Shown here: piece after piece, positions 7,341 to 15,059 of the stretch
How positions within the stretch are numbered: position 1 is the first letter of the stretch
Layout of the letters: each line of letters begins with the position of its first letter
Source of the DNA: Clostridiales bacterium
GTDB taxonomy: Bacteria; Bacillota; Clostridia; Lachnospirales; Lachnospiraceae
Reading direction: 5' to 3'
NCBI GenBank assembly: GCA_018365455.1
Contig: JAGZJZ010000082.1
Span: forward strand, 1 to 24,989
Length of the DNA: 24,989 nt
The notes under the pieces: generated by a model
Database searches by the model: none
What the model saw: the letters and a program-made list of their open reading frames with translations, nothing else
Told to the model about the DNA's origin: nothing
Translations under genes and position numbers: made by a program

Positions 7341-7676
7341 TTAAATTTTCACATGCTGTTCCACATCAACAACAAAAATGGTTGCTCCGCCAAACTCAAC
7401 AGTCATAGGTACTGTGGCATAGCTGATTGACTGTACGCCGCCGGATACATAGGGGGTGTTCACGTTTACTTGCTTTCTGGTTGAGCATTCTTCTTTAATA
7501 ATATCAATAACCTGCTCCACTTTATCATCTTCCGTTCCAATCAGCAGCGTGGTATTCCCCCTGCGCAGAAATCCTCCGGTCGTAGCAAGTTTCGTTACCA
7601 TAAAATTGCTCTTATTCAGTTTGTCAACTACAAATCCTCCGTCCTCGTCATGGACAATTGCAAATATCATTTTCAT
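7341..7676 (-). CDS. darA: PII-like cyclic di-AMP receptor (DarA/PstA type)
   Basis: A 111-residue protein matching the DarA/PstA family over its full length: MKMIFAIV at the start, ATTGGFLRRGNTTLLIG (31-47) and GGATIFVVDVEQ near the end. In S. aureus PstA the equivalents of N24, T28, L37, N41 and G47 line the c-di-AMP pocket and all are present here; the usual Arg at 26 is Met. I chose the ATG at 7676 because GGAGGTG stands eight bases before it; an upstream in-frame ATG at 7691 overlaps that site. It follows the unknown 113-residue gene with a 21-base gap. Family role: binds c-di-AMP as a trimer; downstream targets are poorly known. Confidence 0.92.
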   Translation of the reverse strand: MKMIFAIVHDEDGGFVVDKLNKSNFMVTKLATTGGFLRRGNTTLLIGTEDDKVEQVIDIIKEECSTRKQVNVNTPYVSGGVQSISYATVPMTVEFGGATIFVVDVEQHVKI

Positions 7677-7697
7677 ATTGGACACCTCCATTACTTT

Positions 7698-8039
7698 TTA
7701 CATCTCGCAGATGTACTTTTCAATCATTTTACCGGAATTAACCGATTTACCTTCTACAACCATCTTATCATAAACCACCTCTTTATGGTTCATCAAATTT
7801 GTAAAAATACGCCATTCATTTTGAAAAGCGCAGATGGCATAGACATGATTGTGATAATAATCGTTCAGATATTGAAATAAAACAACTTCACTTTCATTCT
7901 CACCTAAGGACAGCATTACAAGATGATAAGACTCCGCACATTTTTTCAGAATATCACTGTTATCCCAATCCACATGTTCCTCGTCATGGATGATTACAAT
8001 TACTCTGTCATTTTCTCTTCCAAGTTCGTGGATTATCAT
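7698..8039 (-). CDS. small protein of unknown function between dapA and darA
   Basis: A 113-residue soluble protein, acidic and rich in His, Glu and aromatic residues, with an alternating beta-alpha look (VIVIIHDEEHVDW, HLVMLSLGE, EVVLFQYLNDYYHNHVYAICAFQNEW). No signal peptide or membrane segment. I do not recognise the family. Its ATG overlaps the dapA stop codon by four bases (ATGA), so translation is coupled to dapA, and darA follows after 21 bases. The placement suggests a role tied to lysine/diaminopimelate synthesis or c-di-AMP sensing, but nothing in the sequence shows this. Confidence 0.8.
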   Translation of the reverse strand: MIIHELGRENDRVIVIIHDEEHVDWDNSDILKKCAESYHLVMLSLGENESEVVLFQYLNDYYHNHVYAICAFQNEWRIFTNLMNHKEVVYDKMVVEGKSVNSGKMIEKYICEM

Positions 8040-8992
8040 AATGTCTGCCTCCTGTTCTCATGCAAGATGGATGCTCTTTTATAATAAACGCTGCCGGAAT
8101 CTTTTGCAACTAATTTATACTTTTTCATGACTTTTAACAGCTTTTCAGCCATCACAGGTTCCATTTCACAGAGCGGAAGTCGGCATCCTCCCACATTCCA
8201 TCCCATATAATTCAATGCCTGCTTAACCGGAATGGGATTCACGTCATAAAACAGCGCTTCGATCAGCTCCAGATATTCGATTTGTAATTCATCGCTTGTT
8301 TCCGGATCATGGTTAAAAAAGCTTTCACAGATATCATGTGCCGCCTTTGGTAAAATATTTGATAAAACGGATATTACCCCTTTTGCACCAAGTGCCAGAG
8401 CCGATGTGATCTGGTCGTCATTGCCTGAGTAAATATCCAGTCTGTCCTTACAGAGGGAAGAAATTTTAGCTATCTGGGAGAAATTACCGCTCGCTTCCTT
8501 AACCGCTGCAATCTTTTCATTTTCACATAAATGAAGATAGGTCTCCGGCTGGATGTTCAATCCTGTTCTGGATGGAATATTATAAAGCACAATCGGCAAA
8601 TCCGTTGCATCTGCTATTGCGTTAAAATGATAAATGAGCCCCTGCTGGGAAGTTTTATTATAATAAGGCGTGACCTGAAGCAATGCATCTGCACCTGCTT
8701 TTTCAGCCTGTCTGGAAAGTTCAACTGCATGTTGTGTACAATTGGAACCCGCCCCGGCGATAACCGGAACCCGATGACCTGTACACTCCACAATAAACCG
8801 GATCACATCATAGTGTTCTTTATCGCTGAGCGTAGACGCTTCACCTGTTGTTCCAGCGGCAACAATTGCATCGGTATGGTTTTTTAACTGAAAATCGATC
8901 AGCTCTTCCAACTTTTCATAATAAACACTTCCGTCCTCCTTAAAGGGAGTAACCAAAGCAACACCTGCACCTGTAAAAATTGTACGCTTCAT
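8036..8992 (-). CDS. dapA: 4-hydroxy-tetrahydrodipicolinate synthase
   Basis: Condenses pyruvate with aspartate semialdehyde, the first committed step to diaminopimelate and lysine. The 318-residue protein has every DHDPS landmark, each shifted by four from E. coli numbering: T48/T49 in GTTGEAST, Y111, Y137 and R142 in YNIPSRTG, and the Schiff-base lysine K165 in AVKEASGN. GVISVLSNILP is also typical. Compared with the usual 290-300 residues it has a C-terminal extension of about 20 residues with a basic end. The start at 8992 is set by AAGAGGT; the longer in-frame start at 9010 lies over that site. It heads a three-gene unit with the unknown gene (4-base overlap) and darA. Confidence 0.92.
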   Translation of the reverse strand: MKRTIFTGAGVALVTPFKEDGSVYYEKLEELIDFQLKNHTDAIVAAGTTGEASTLSDKEHYDVIRFIVECTGHRVPVIAGAGSNCTQHAVELSRQAEKAGADALLQVTPYYNKTSQQGLIYHFNAIADATDLPIVLYNIPSRTGLNIQPETYLHLCENEKIAAVKEASGNFSQIAKISSLCKDRLDIYSGNDDQITSALALGAKGVISVLSNILPKAAHDICESFFNHDPETSDELQIEYLELIEALFYDVNPIPVKQALNYMGWNVGGCRLPLCEMEPVMAEKLLKVMKKYKLVAKDSGSVYYKRASILHENRRQTL

Positions 8993-9154
8993 ATTTTTTA
9001 CCTCTTTCATACATTTTATTTAAACTATCATGATTTGCTTACAAGCAGCAATGTTAAATTTCCTACATCATAGCACAGCCCATATTAAAATGAGTTGCGG
9101 TATCTTCCTTCCTGCATTAAATTTACATTAAATCCGGACATTTACTCTGACCCT

Positions 9155-9186
9155 GGAGCGAGTTTGAAAATTCATTCTACTGCTCC
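9155..9186. repeat. GGAGCGTG-family hairpin element, copy 1
   Basis: GGAGC...GCTCC arms around an AT-rich core containing GTTTGAAAATT. A diverged member of the family also found at 9228, 10857, 24141 and, in extended form, 7263. Confidence 0.55.
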
Positions 9187-9227
9187 TCCAGACAGTAATG
9201 ATAGCGACAGTGTCCGACTGGAGCATT

Positions 9228-9264
9228 GGAGCGTGTTTTAAAATTGCTTTCTGGCAGCTGTGCG
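9228..9264. repeat. GGAGCGTG-family hairpin element, copy 2
   Basis: Starts GGAGCGTGTTTT, has the core AAAATTGCTTTCTG, and ends in a decayed right arm (CAGCTGTGC instead of CACGCTCC). It lies 42 bases from copy 1 in the same orientation. Confidence 0.6.
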
Positions 9265-9335
9265 TAAACTCCAGCCCGCCCTATGCAAAAAGAAGATGTA
9301 TTTTATTATATTCAATCAAATGCCGTCAGGAACAT

Positions 9336-9385
9336 AAAAAATGAGATTGGACGATCCGGCTTCTGTTTCCCGCCGGATGGTCCAA
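9336..9385 (-). terminator. intrinsic terminator after the GH105 gene
   Basis: Arms at 9347-9360 and 9372-9385 (TTGGACGATCCGGC paired with GCCGGATGGTCCAA, one mismatch) with an 11-base loop. On the minus strand the stem is followed after a few bases by six T residues. It lies 33 bases beyond the GH105 stop codon. Confidence 0.8.
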
Positions 9386-9417
9386 CCCCACAATCATTTA
9401 TATGTCTATGTTGCCGC

Positions 9418-10545
9418 CTATGACAAATGCAGTAATGCTTCCGCCAAAGCCAGTATGGTCAATGACTGCCCATACGCCATGGGTGCAATTAATATATTTT
9501 TATAATGATCTGCATCATAACCCATTCCGGTTCCGCCCGATACATTCAGTACGGTTCCTTCCTGGTCTATATTTTTCAGAATTCCTTTCACTGCCCGCTG
9601 TGCACATTCCAGATAAGAGTCATCCAGAATACCATATCGGATTCCCTTTAAAATACCTGCCGTGATAGCTGCCGAACCGGACACTTCTTCATAGCTGGAT
9701 GGATCCAGAAGTACCGTATGCCACAATCCGCTTTTACTCTGGAGCTCTTTCAGCTTACATACCTGTGCTTTATATGTATCGATCACATACTGTTTTAAAC
9801 CTGCATTCATGGTACCTTTAAACATGTCGATATAATCTAAAATTCCCAAAGTGAACCAGCTGTTGCCGCGGCACCAGAAGATACCCCCGAAGTTATTCTG
9901 CTCATTAAAGGTCCAACCGTGGTAAAACAGCCCCGTATCTTTGTCACAGAGATACTTGATGTGCATGAGAACCTGGTGAATAGATTCGTCAATCCACTCC
10001 TGTTTTTTGTATTTCTGACCCATTTTATTCAAAAATAAAACCGTCATAAAAATGGTATCAATCCACATTTCATTTTCATTTAAGCGCACTCCCAGACGGT
10101 CTCCGTTGGCACTGGTAACATGCTGGAACCCTCCTTCCTTGGTCCGGGGAAGACAGTTCATCAGCCAGTCCGCCCATTTCAGGCAGAGATTTTCAAATTC
10201 CGGATTGTGATACTGCTCATTTAATTCTACCAACGTAAGCAGCGGTGTAGTTGTATTGATATTTTTTGAAGGCAGTCCCTGCGCTATATTTTCCTCAAAC
10301 CAGTCATATAAAAACTTCTGGTATTTTTCATTCTTTTCAGTCTTCATTATTTTCAGCAGTCCGTACAGACCAACTCCCTGTGGCCAGTCCCATTCCCGGA
10401 TACCGAAATCTCTTTTAAAAAATCCAATAGATTCCCCGCCGTTTTCTTCCAGTTCCTTCTCGTTTTCCGGACCGCCCAGGTTCAATAGCTTATCGATTAC
10501 AAGATCTAATTTCTCTCTCAGTTCTTTTTCATTAATATTTTTCAT
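9418..10545 (-). CDS. GH105 unsaturated glycuronyl / rhamnogalacturonyl hydrolase
   Basis: A 375-residue cytoplasmic protein (no signal peptide) of the six-helical-hairpin GH88/GH105 fold. It should hydrate the double bond of a 4,5-unsaturated uronic acid at the non-reducing end of oligosaccharides made by pectate or rhamnogalacturonan lyases, releasing an unsaturated uronate. Landmarks are D163 in MWIDT (equivalent of the catalytic Asp of YteR), WCRGNSW at 224-230, H276 in LWHTVLLD, YEEVSGSA, and GMGYDADHY near 340-348. Length is normal for GH105. GGAGG stands six bases before the ATG. It is divergent from an AraC regulator and close to a TRAP transporter, which fits uptake of an acidic sugar or oligomer. 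Exact substrate is not determined. Confidence 0.9.
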   Translation of the reverse strand: MKNINEKELREKLDLVIDKLLNLGGPENEKELEENGGESIGFFKRDFGIREWDWPQGVGLYGLLKIMKTEKNEKYQKFLYDWFEENIAQGLPSKNINTTTPLLTLVELNEQYHNPEFENLCLKWADWLMNCLPRTKEGGFQHVTSANGDRLGVRLNENEMWIDTIFMTVLFLNKMGQKYKKQEWIDESIHQVLMHIKYLCDKDTGLFYHGWTFNEQNNFGGIFWCRGNSWFTLGILDYIDMFKGTMNAGLKQYVIDTYKAQVCKLKELQSKSGLWHTVLLDPSSYEEVSGSAAITAGILKGIRYGILDDSYLECAQRAVKGILKNIDQEGTVLNVSGGTGMGYDADHYKNILIAPMAYGQSLTILALAEALLHLS

Positions 10546-10654
10546 TCAAATCCTCCATATCTTTCAAACAAAGTCTAAAACATGTACGCTGTTACTGTGT
10601 ACATACAGCCCCCTGCGCCGTCGATACACAGTCGCGCACCTGACGCAGATTCTA

Positions 10655-10748
10655 GTACAGCGTTGCACAAATAATCAAGACATACACACCGGCTATCCGC
10701 ACCAGGAAATCCGGTGTGTATGTCTCAATTATTTGAGCAATGCTGTAC
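10655..10748. repeat. 38-bp near-perfect inverted repeat
   Basis: Left arm 10655-10692 begins GTACAGCGTTGC and ends ACATACACACCGG; right arm 10711-10748 is its reverse complement with four mismatches; the loop is 18 bases. There is no T-run on either side. It lies about 110 bases upstream of the GH105 start. Confidence 0.85.
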
Positions 10749-10809
10749 CAGGCACTACATATCCAAATATTTACGCCGGGGAACACTGGCTTTTTTAAGT
10801 TGCTTATTA

Positions 10810-10815
10810 TATAAT
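10810..10815 (+). promoter_or_regulatory. possible -10 box for the AraC regulator
   Basis: TATAAT lies 133 bases upstream of the regulator start, in an AT-rich stretch. No good -35 box is seen, and the hairpin-family element at 10857 would be in the leader. Confidence 0.3.
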
Positions 10816-10856
10816 GTACTAAAAATATCATACTGTCTGTCATGCGGACAGGTTCC

Positions 10857-10891
10857 GGAGCGTGCTTGAAATTTGCTTTCTGACACGCTCC
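10857..10891. repeat. GGAGCGTG-family hairpin element, copy 3 (best-formed)
   Basis: Perfect 8-bp arms GGAGCGTG and CACGCTCC enclose a 19-base AT-rich core ending TTTGCTTTCTGA. No T-run follows. It is the clearest member of the dispersed family. Confidence 0.75.
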
Positions 10892-10947
10892 AGTTAAACT
10901 CTGCTGTACGGTGCAGTGTTACAATCCCAAAGAAAAGGTGGTAATCC

Positions 10948-11835
10948 ATGGAAAAAGTAATCTATTATGCGGAAATGGAAGGGATCTCCCTGGAGCATAT
11001 GGTGCGAAACGGTAAATTTGACATGCGGGTCAAACATTTTCACAATGAGTATGAAATCTTCTATATCTTAGAAGGAGAACGCCTCTTTTTCTTCCATAAC
11101 CGGAATTATCTGGCATCCAAAGGGGATCTTATCCTGGTAGATACTAACCTCATACACATGACAAAATCTGTCTCTGATGAAGACCAGGGCCACAACCGTA
11201 TTATTCTTTATATTGGCAAGGCTAAAATGCAGGAACTGGGCGAAAAATTTCCAGCCCTGGGTTTAGTCCGTTTCTTTCAGGACAACTATGGGGTATATCA
11301 TTTGAATCAGGAGCAGCAGTATCTGTTTATGCAAATGTACGAACATCTGCAGGCTGAATTCAATCAAAAGCACCGGAACTATAAATATGCAATCGAACTG
11401 GAGATTCTCTCCTATTTTCTCAAACTGGTAAGGGACATCTCCCATCACAATCAGGAGACTCCGCAATTTGGCAGTGAGAGCAAATACCGGACAGCTTATG
11501 CCGTTGCGGATTATCTCTCTGAACACTGTCAGGAAAACATCTCCCTTGAGGGTCTGTCCAGCCACTTTTACCTGAGTAAATATTACATCTGCAGGGTATT
11601 TAAAGAAGTAACCGGCTATACCATCAGTGAATATATCAATATCCATCGCATCAAAAAGGCAAAACGATGCTTAGAGGAAACGGACATGAGCATTTCCTCC
11701 ATCGCTCATGCCCTTGGTTATGAAAGCATTACCTATTTTGAAAAAATGTTTAAGACTTATATGACCATTTCCCCTTTGAAATACCGTAAAACTTTAAATA
11801 CGGTGACCCATACTAATAAACCTACTAACCCATAA
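10948..11835 (+). CDS. AraC-family transcriptional regulator with cupin sensor domain
   Basis: A 295-residue protein. The N-terminal 150 residues form a cupin-type ligand domain (HFHNEYEIFYILEGE, GDLILVDTNLIH). The C-terminal domain, about 185-285, holds two helix-turn-helix motifs: ISLEGLSSHFYLSKYYICRVFKEVTG and, in the second, ISSIAHALGYESITYFEKMFK followed by SPLKYRK. AGGTGG precedes the ATG by about seven bases. It is the only intact plus-strand gene recognised, divergent from GH105 and convergent with dctM, whose stop codons overlap by 11 bases. It most likely senses a pectin-derived sugar acid and controls GH105 and the TRAP genes (inference from position). Confidence 0.92.
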   Translation: MEKVIYYAEMEGISLEHMVRNGKFDMRVKHFHNEYEIFYILEGERLFFFHNRNYLASKGDLILVDTNLIHMTKSVSDEDQGHNRIILYIGKAKMQELGEKFPALGLVRFFQDNYGVYHLNQEQQYLFMQMYEHLQAEFNQKHRNYKYAIELEILSYFLKLVRDISHHNQETPQFGSESKYRTAYAVADYLSEHCQENISLEGLSSHFYLSKYYICRVFKEVTGYTISEYINIHRIKKAKRCLEETDMSISSIAHALGYESITYFEKMFKTYMTISPLKYRKTLNTVTHTNKPTNP

Positions 11836-13132
11836 GCCCAAGAACAGACGGCAGCCAGGTACTCAGTGCCGGGATAAATGTGACGAAGAGCAAAGCGACC
11901 AAAATCGCACCGAAAAATGGCAGGAGCTTCTTCATGACATCTTCTACCTGTAACTTCGCCACACTGCATCCTACGAACAATACACTGCCTACCGGAGGGG
12001 TTACGGTTCCGATTGATAAGTTCATAACGATCATGACACCGAACTGAATCGGATCCATACCCAGGCTGGTTGCTATTGGCAGGAAAATCGGTGTAAAAAT
12101 CAAAAGTGCCGGAGCCATGTCCATGAATGTTCCTACAATAAGCAATATCAGGTTGATAATCAGCAGGATCACAATCTTATTGTCAGAAATGCCAAGGAGC
12201 AGGTTACTGATTGCCTGAGGCAGCCCCGTAAAGGACAGTACGAAAGATAATATGGAAGATGCTCCGATGATCAGCATAACTACAGCCGTCATGACTCCCG
12301 TATCAACCAGAATCGCCGGTATCTCTTTTATTTTAATACTCTTATATACGAACACCGATAGTAAAAACGCATATATCACTGCTATACCGGAAGCCTCCGT
12401 TGGTGTAAAGTATCCGGAGAGAATTCCACCGATAATGATTACCACCAGCAGTAAACTTGGAATCGCATCCCAGATCGTTTTCAAAATAACCGATCCTGTC
12501 AGCTTCTCTCTTTTAATAACATATCCGTGTTTCTTCCCGTAGAAAAATGCGACAATCATGCAAAGCCCTGCCCATAGCAGTCCCGGTATCCAGCCAGCCA
12601 TAAATAATGTGGCAACGGATGTTCCGCCGCTTGCTGCTGAGAATACTATAAATGCCGTAGTGGGCGGAATTAACTGTCCTACAGGAGCGGTGGCAATATT
12701 CACTGCCGCTGAAAATCCTTCATCGTAACCCTGTTTTTTCTCAAGAGGATTCATTACCCCGCCAATCGCCGTAGCCGCTGCGATTCCGGAACCGGATATG
12801 GAACCAAACATTGCGTTTCCTGCGATGTTGGTCAGTGCCAGAGAACCCGGAACCTTTCCAAGTACTAACAATGCCAGGTTAATCAGTCTTTGGGCAATGC
12901 CGCCGCTGCTCATCAAAAGACCTGCCAGGATGAAAAAAGGAACTGCCAAAAGGGTAAAACTATCAATTCCTCCAACTAATTTCTGGGCAGAGATGAACAT
13001 CCCGAATCCAGGAGATAAAAACATGATAATTGTCAATAGTGCGGAAGCTATGATGCTAAAAGATACGGGCGCACTCATCGCCAGCAGAAAAAAGAATGTG
13101 ATTACCAGAACAATCGCTGCCTGTAATTCCAT
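11825..13132 (-). CDS. dctM: TRAP transporter large permease (DctM)
   Basis: A 435-residue, 12-13-helix membrane protein; the ion-coupled transport subunit of a TRAP system. Family hallmarks include APVSFSI, FFILAGLLMSSGGIAQRLI, the GSISGSGIAAATAIGGVM loop, APVGQLIPPTTAFIVFS, and GTVTPPVGSVLF near the end. AAAGGAGGT is placed eight bases before the ATG, inside the end of dctQ; the genes are one base apart. It is the last gene of the dctP-dctQ-dctM unit. Its stop codon lies inside the end of the convergent AraC gene, so no terminator separates them. Confidence 0.95.
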   Translation of the reverse strand: MELQAAIVLVITFFFLLAMSAPVSFSIIASALLTIIMFLSPGFGMFISAQKLVGGIDSFTLLAVPFFILAGLLMSSGGIAQRLINLALLVLGKVPGSLALTNIAGNAMFGSISGSGIAAATAIGGVMNPLEKKQGYDEGFSAAVNIATAPVGQLIPPTTAFIVFSAASGGTSVATLFMAGWIPGLLWAGLCMIVAFFYGKKHGYVIKREKLTGSVILKTIWDAIPSLLLVVIIIGGILSGYFTPTEASGIAVIYAFLLSVFVYKSIKIKEIPAILVDTGVMTAVVMLIIGASSILSFVLSFTGLPQAISNLLLGISDNKIVILLIINLILLIVGTFMDMAPALLIFTPIFLPIATSLGMDPIQFGVMIVMNLSIGTVTPPVGSVLFVGCSVAKLQVEDVMKKLLPFFGAILVALLFVTFIPALSTWLPSVLGLMG

Positions 13133-13133
13133 A

Positions 13134-13601
13134 TTATTCTACCTCCTTTAATTTTTTCACAAAACCAATCATCCGGTTTACGCTGTACATAAGCATCAGG
13201 ATTCCGCTGATTGGAACACATGCATAATACAGCTGCATTGGAATCTGCATTGCAGGAGAAATCTGTCCTGCTGAATTCATCGTGACCAGCCAACCGCCGG
13301 CGATCATAACAAACACACTCAACACAATAATTAATACTTCAATTCCTATCTTGGTTATTATATTATTTTTAGGCTGAAAGCTTTTTGTAAGAACACCGAT
13401 GGATAAATGCTTTTCTTTCCCGTAGGCATATGGAACTCCCAGCATCGTTACCCAGATTAACACATATCGTAAAAACTCTTCTGTATATTTACTTGGATTT
13501 CCTAACACAAACCTCGTTATTACCTGCCAGAAACAGCCGATTACCATTACCGCAACGAGAACAGCGATCACTGTTTCCAAAACTTTATTTATTATTTTCA
13601 T
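13134..13601 (-). CDS. dctQ: TRAP transporter small permease (DctQ)
   Basis: A 155-residue protein with four membrane helices, the usual size and topology of DctQ subunits. Landmarks: VIGCFWQVITRFVLGNPSKYTEEFLRYVLIW in helices one and two (written here as the family pattern WQV-RF-L-P--WTEE), then GVPYAYGKEKHLSIGVL. It forms the membrane complex with DctM and receives substrate from DctP. The ribosome binding site (AGGT) is weak; it lies 60 bases after dctP and may depend on coupling. High confidence from context and pattern. Confidence 0.92.
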   Translation of the reverse strand: MKIINKVLETVIAVLVAVMVIGCFWQVITRFVLGNPSKYTEEFLRYVLIWVTMLGVPYAYGKEKHLSIGVLTKSFQPKNNIITKIGIEVLIIVLSVFVMIAGGWLVTMNSAGQISPAMQIPMQLYYACVPISGILMLMYSVNRMIGFVKKLKEVE

Positions 13602-13661
13602 CTTGGTACCTATTGCTTATTACAGCGCAATTTCCTTTCTATTTCTATTTAACCCGGAGAG

Positions 13662-14684
13662 TTATTCCGCATATTTCTGAATATCCTCATACAAAGTATT
13701 ATAGGAATCCCCCTTTGCACAGAATGCTTCCCTGATAGGCTGTACCGCTTCAATCAATGCTGTTTTATCAATATCCCTGTAAACGGTAACTCCATGTTCT
13801 TCTGCCTCTTGTATCGCAGATTCCATCATTCCTGTATAAAGGCTTTTAAAATTTTCATTGGTACGTTTCAGGCTTTCTTTTAAGTACTCCTGCTGTTCCT
13901 CTGTCATGCTGTTCCATTTTTTTGTACTGATTATATAAATATCCGGTGAATACTGATGCTCTGTGTAAGTATAGGATTTCACCAGATCCTGATGTCCGTC
14001 AACCGTAAGTGCCAGTTCGGTATTTTCTGCACCGTCCACGATCCCCTGCTGAAGAGAAGTATAGGTTTCTCCTGCCGCCATCGGTACCGGAGAACCTCCC
14101 ATTTTTTCAATCATATCCATGGATGTGGTACTGGGCATGGAGCGGATCTTTTTACCTTTCAATACAGATGGATTGTCACACTTCACGTCTTCTTTCAGAT
14201 AAAAGTTACGCGCGCCATTGGCATAGTAGCCGATTGCTATGTATCCCTCTTCTTTAGTTGAATCAAAAAGCTTCTGCACTGCTTCACTTTTTTCCATGGC
14301 ATCATAATAATGCTGCTGCCCGTTGAATAGATAAGGCACTGCAAATATGGAGTATTCGTCCTGGAACTGCCCCAGGGTATTGGAACTGACTTTTGCCATA
14401 TCCAAAATCCCGGCTTTTACCATCTCGATAATTTCCTTTTCTGTTCCGAGAACACCGCTTGGATAAATCTTAACCTGCATATTCCGGCTCTCATCTTCTG
14501 CAACTATGTCTGAGAACAGTGCTATGGAATCTGCAATTTCAGATCCTGCGGACTGATTGTGTGCCAGCCTGATCTCCACTTTTTCGCTGGAATTTGCACT
14601 TACTACTTTAAAAAAAGTAACTGATACAATCACAATCCCGATTAGAGCCACTGCAATTCCGAGTGTTTTCTTAATGCTTTTCAT
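13662..14684 (-). CDS. dctP: TRAP transporter substrate-binding protein (DctP)
   Basis: A 340-residue extracytoplasmic binding protein. The N-terminus is a membrane-spanning signal (residues 9-30) without a lipobox Cys, so it is secreted or membrane-tethered. The mature part shows RLAHNQ, FPSGVLG-like IYPSGVLGTEKEIIEMV, NGARNFY with R159, and LKGKKIRSMP with R181, the arginine that in this family grips a substrate carboxylate. GETYTSLQQGIVDGAEN is also classic. I chose the ATG at 14684 because AAAGGAG lies nine bases upstream; the in-frame start at 14720 lies beyond that site. Together with GH105 next door, an acidic sugar such as a uronate or an unsaturated uronate-containing oligomer is the likely cargo. 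Confidence 0.93.
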   Translation of the reverse strand: MKSIKKTLGIAVALIGIVIVSVTFFKVVSANSSEKVEIRLAHNQSAGSEIADSIALFSDIVAEDESRNMQVKIYPSGVLGTEKEIIEMVKAGILDMAKVSSNTLGQFQDEYSIFAVPYLFNGQQHYYDAMEKSEAVQKLFDSTKEEGYIAIGYYANGARNFYLKEDVKCDNPSVLKGKKIRSMPSTTSMDMIEKMGGSPVPMAAGETYTSLQQGIVDGAENTELALTVDGHQDLVKSYTYTEHQYSPDIYIISTKKWNSMTEEQQEYLKESLKRTNENFKSLYTGMMESAIQEAEEHGVTVYRDIDKTALIEAVQPIREAFCAKGDSYNTLYEDIQKYAE

Positions 14685-14741
14685 GTACTTTTTCTCCTTT
14701 TTCATCTTGAAAATATACAAATATTTCGAACTTTTTTAGCA

Positions 14742-14884
14742 ATATTGTACAATTTCTCGATATTTTATTCCATGCTATTACAGCACTTCTTATAATTGCA
14801 TTATAACATAGATAGATGAGTCTTTCTTCTTTTATGTTGCAGTTCTTTGTCTTTTTTCAAACTATATTGCACCATTTTTCGATA
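14742..14884. promoter_or_regulatory. pair of 21-bp direct repeats bracketing the TRAP promoter
   Basis: Copies at 14742-14762 and 14864-14884 share 18 of 21 bases: both read ATATTG, then AC, then ATTT, then TCGATA. Between them on the minus strand lies a consensus extended -10 (TGTTATAAT, 14800-14808) for dctP. One copy is upstream and one downstream of that -10, as in repression by looping or AraC-type control. Confidence 0.6.
14800..14808 (-). promoter_or_regulatory. extended -10 promoter of the TRAP operon
   Basis: TGTTATAAT on the minus strand, about 115 bases upstream of the dctP start codon. The -35 position does not match consensus, which is common for extended -10 promoters. Confidence 0.6.
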
Positions 14885-14912
14885 AAATTAATCAAAACGG
14901 CATTCTTCAATA

Positions 14913-14930
14913 GAGCGTGTTTGGAAAATA
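14913..14930. repeat. half element resembling the GGAGCGTG family
   Basis: GAGCGTGTTTGGAAAATA matches the left half of the dispersed hairpin family but no right arm is present; the big terminator stem begins six bases later. Confidence 0.35.
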
Positions 14931-14933
14931 GAC

Positions 14934-15002
14934 AAAAAAACGATGAAAAGCCGTCAAGGACGCTAAATGCGAATTTATCCTTGACGGCTTTTCATCGTTT
15001 TT
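14934..15002. terminator. strong bidirectional terminator after the sugar isomerase gene
   Basis: Perfect 25-bp arms at 14936-14960 and 14978-15002 (AAAAACGATGAAAAGCCGTC... paired with its complement) with a 17-base loop. The minus strand has seven T residues after the stem; the plus strand has five within and after it. It isolates the isomerase gene from the TRAP operon. Confidence 0.9.
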
Positions 15003-15059
15003 CTGCTGGCGGTGTGTTTATTTTGCCCATGGTGCACCGCTTTTCCTTGCTGAGTTACC

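Larger units (their letters stand above)
9011..9417. other. 407-base gap: dapA promoter region, two hairpin-family elements, a terminator
   Basis: No gene is seen. From left to right it holds a possible extended -10 for dapA (TGCTATGAT on the minus strand, 9067-9075, with no good -35), two members of the GGAGCGTG hairpin family, and the GH105 terminator. The three are listed separately where supported. Confidence 0.6.
10546..10947. other. 402-base divergent intergenic region, GH105 / AraC
   Basis: No gene is seen. It contains the 38-bp inverted repeat, a hairpin-family element, and several GCTGTAC words (10742, 10903, and reversed at 10655). An ACTGTGTA...TACACAGT inverted pair lies near 10593-10631. 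These are candidate sites for the AraC regulator. Confidence 0.55.

Noticed and set aside
9011..9154. Lysine riboswitch upstream of dapA
   Set aside because: The leader is short and lacks the conserved multi-helix junction of lysine riboswitches; only a possible -10 box is seen.
10652..10949. Short minus-strand reading frames in the GH105/AraC intergenic region
   Set aside because: They run through the 38-bp inverted repeat and the hairpin element, lack ribosome binding sites and look like no protein.
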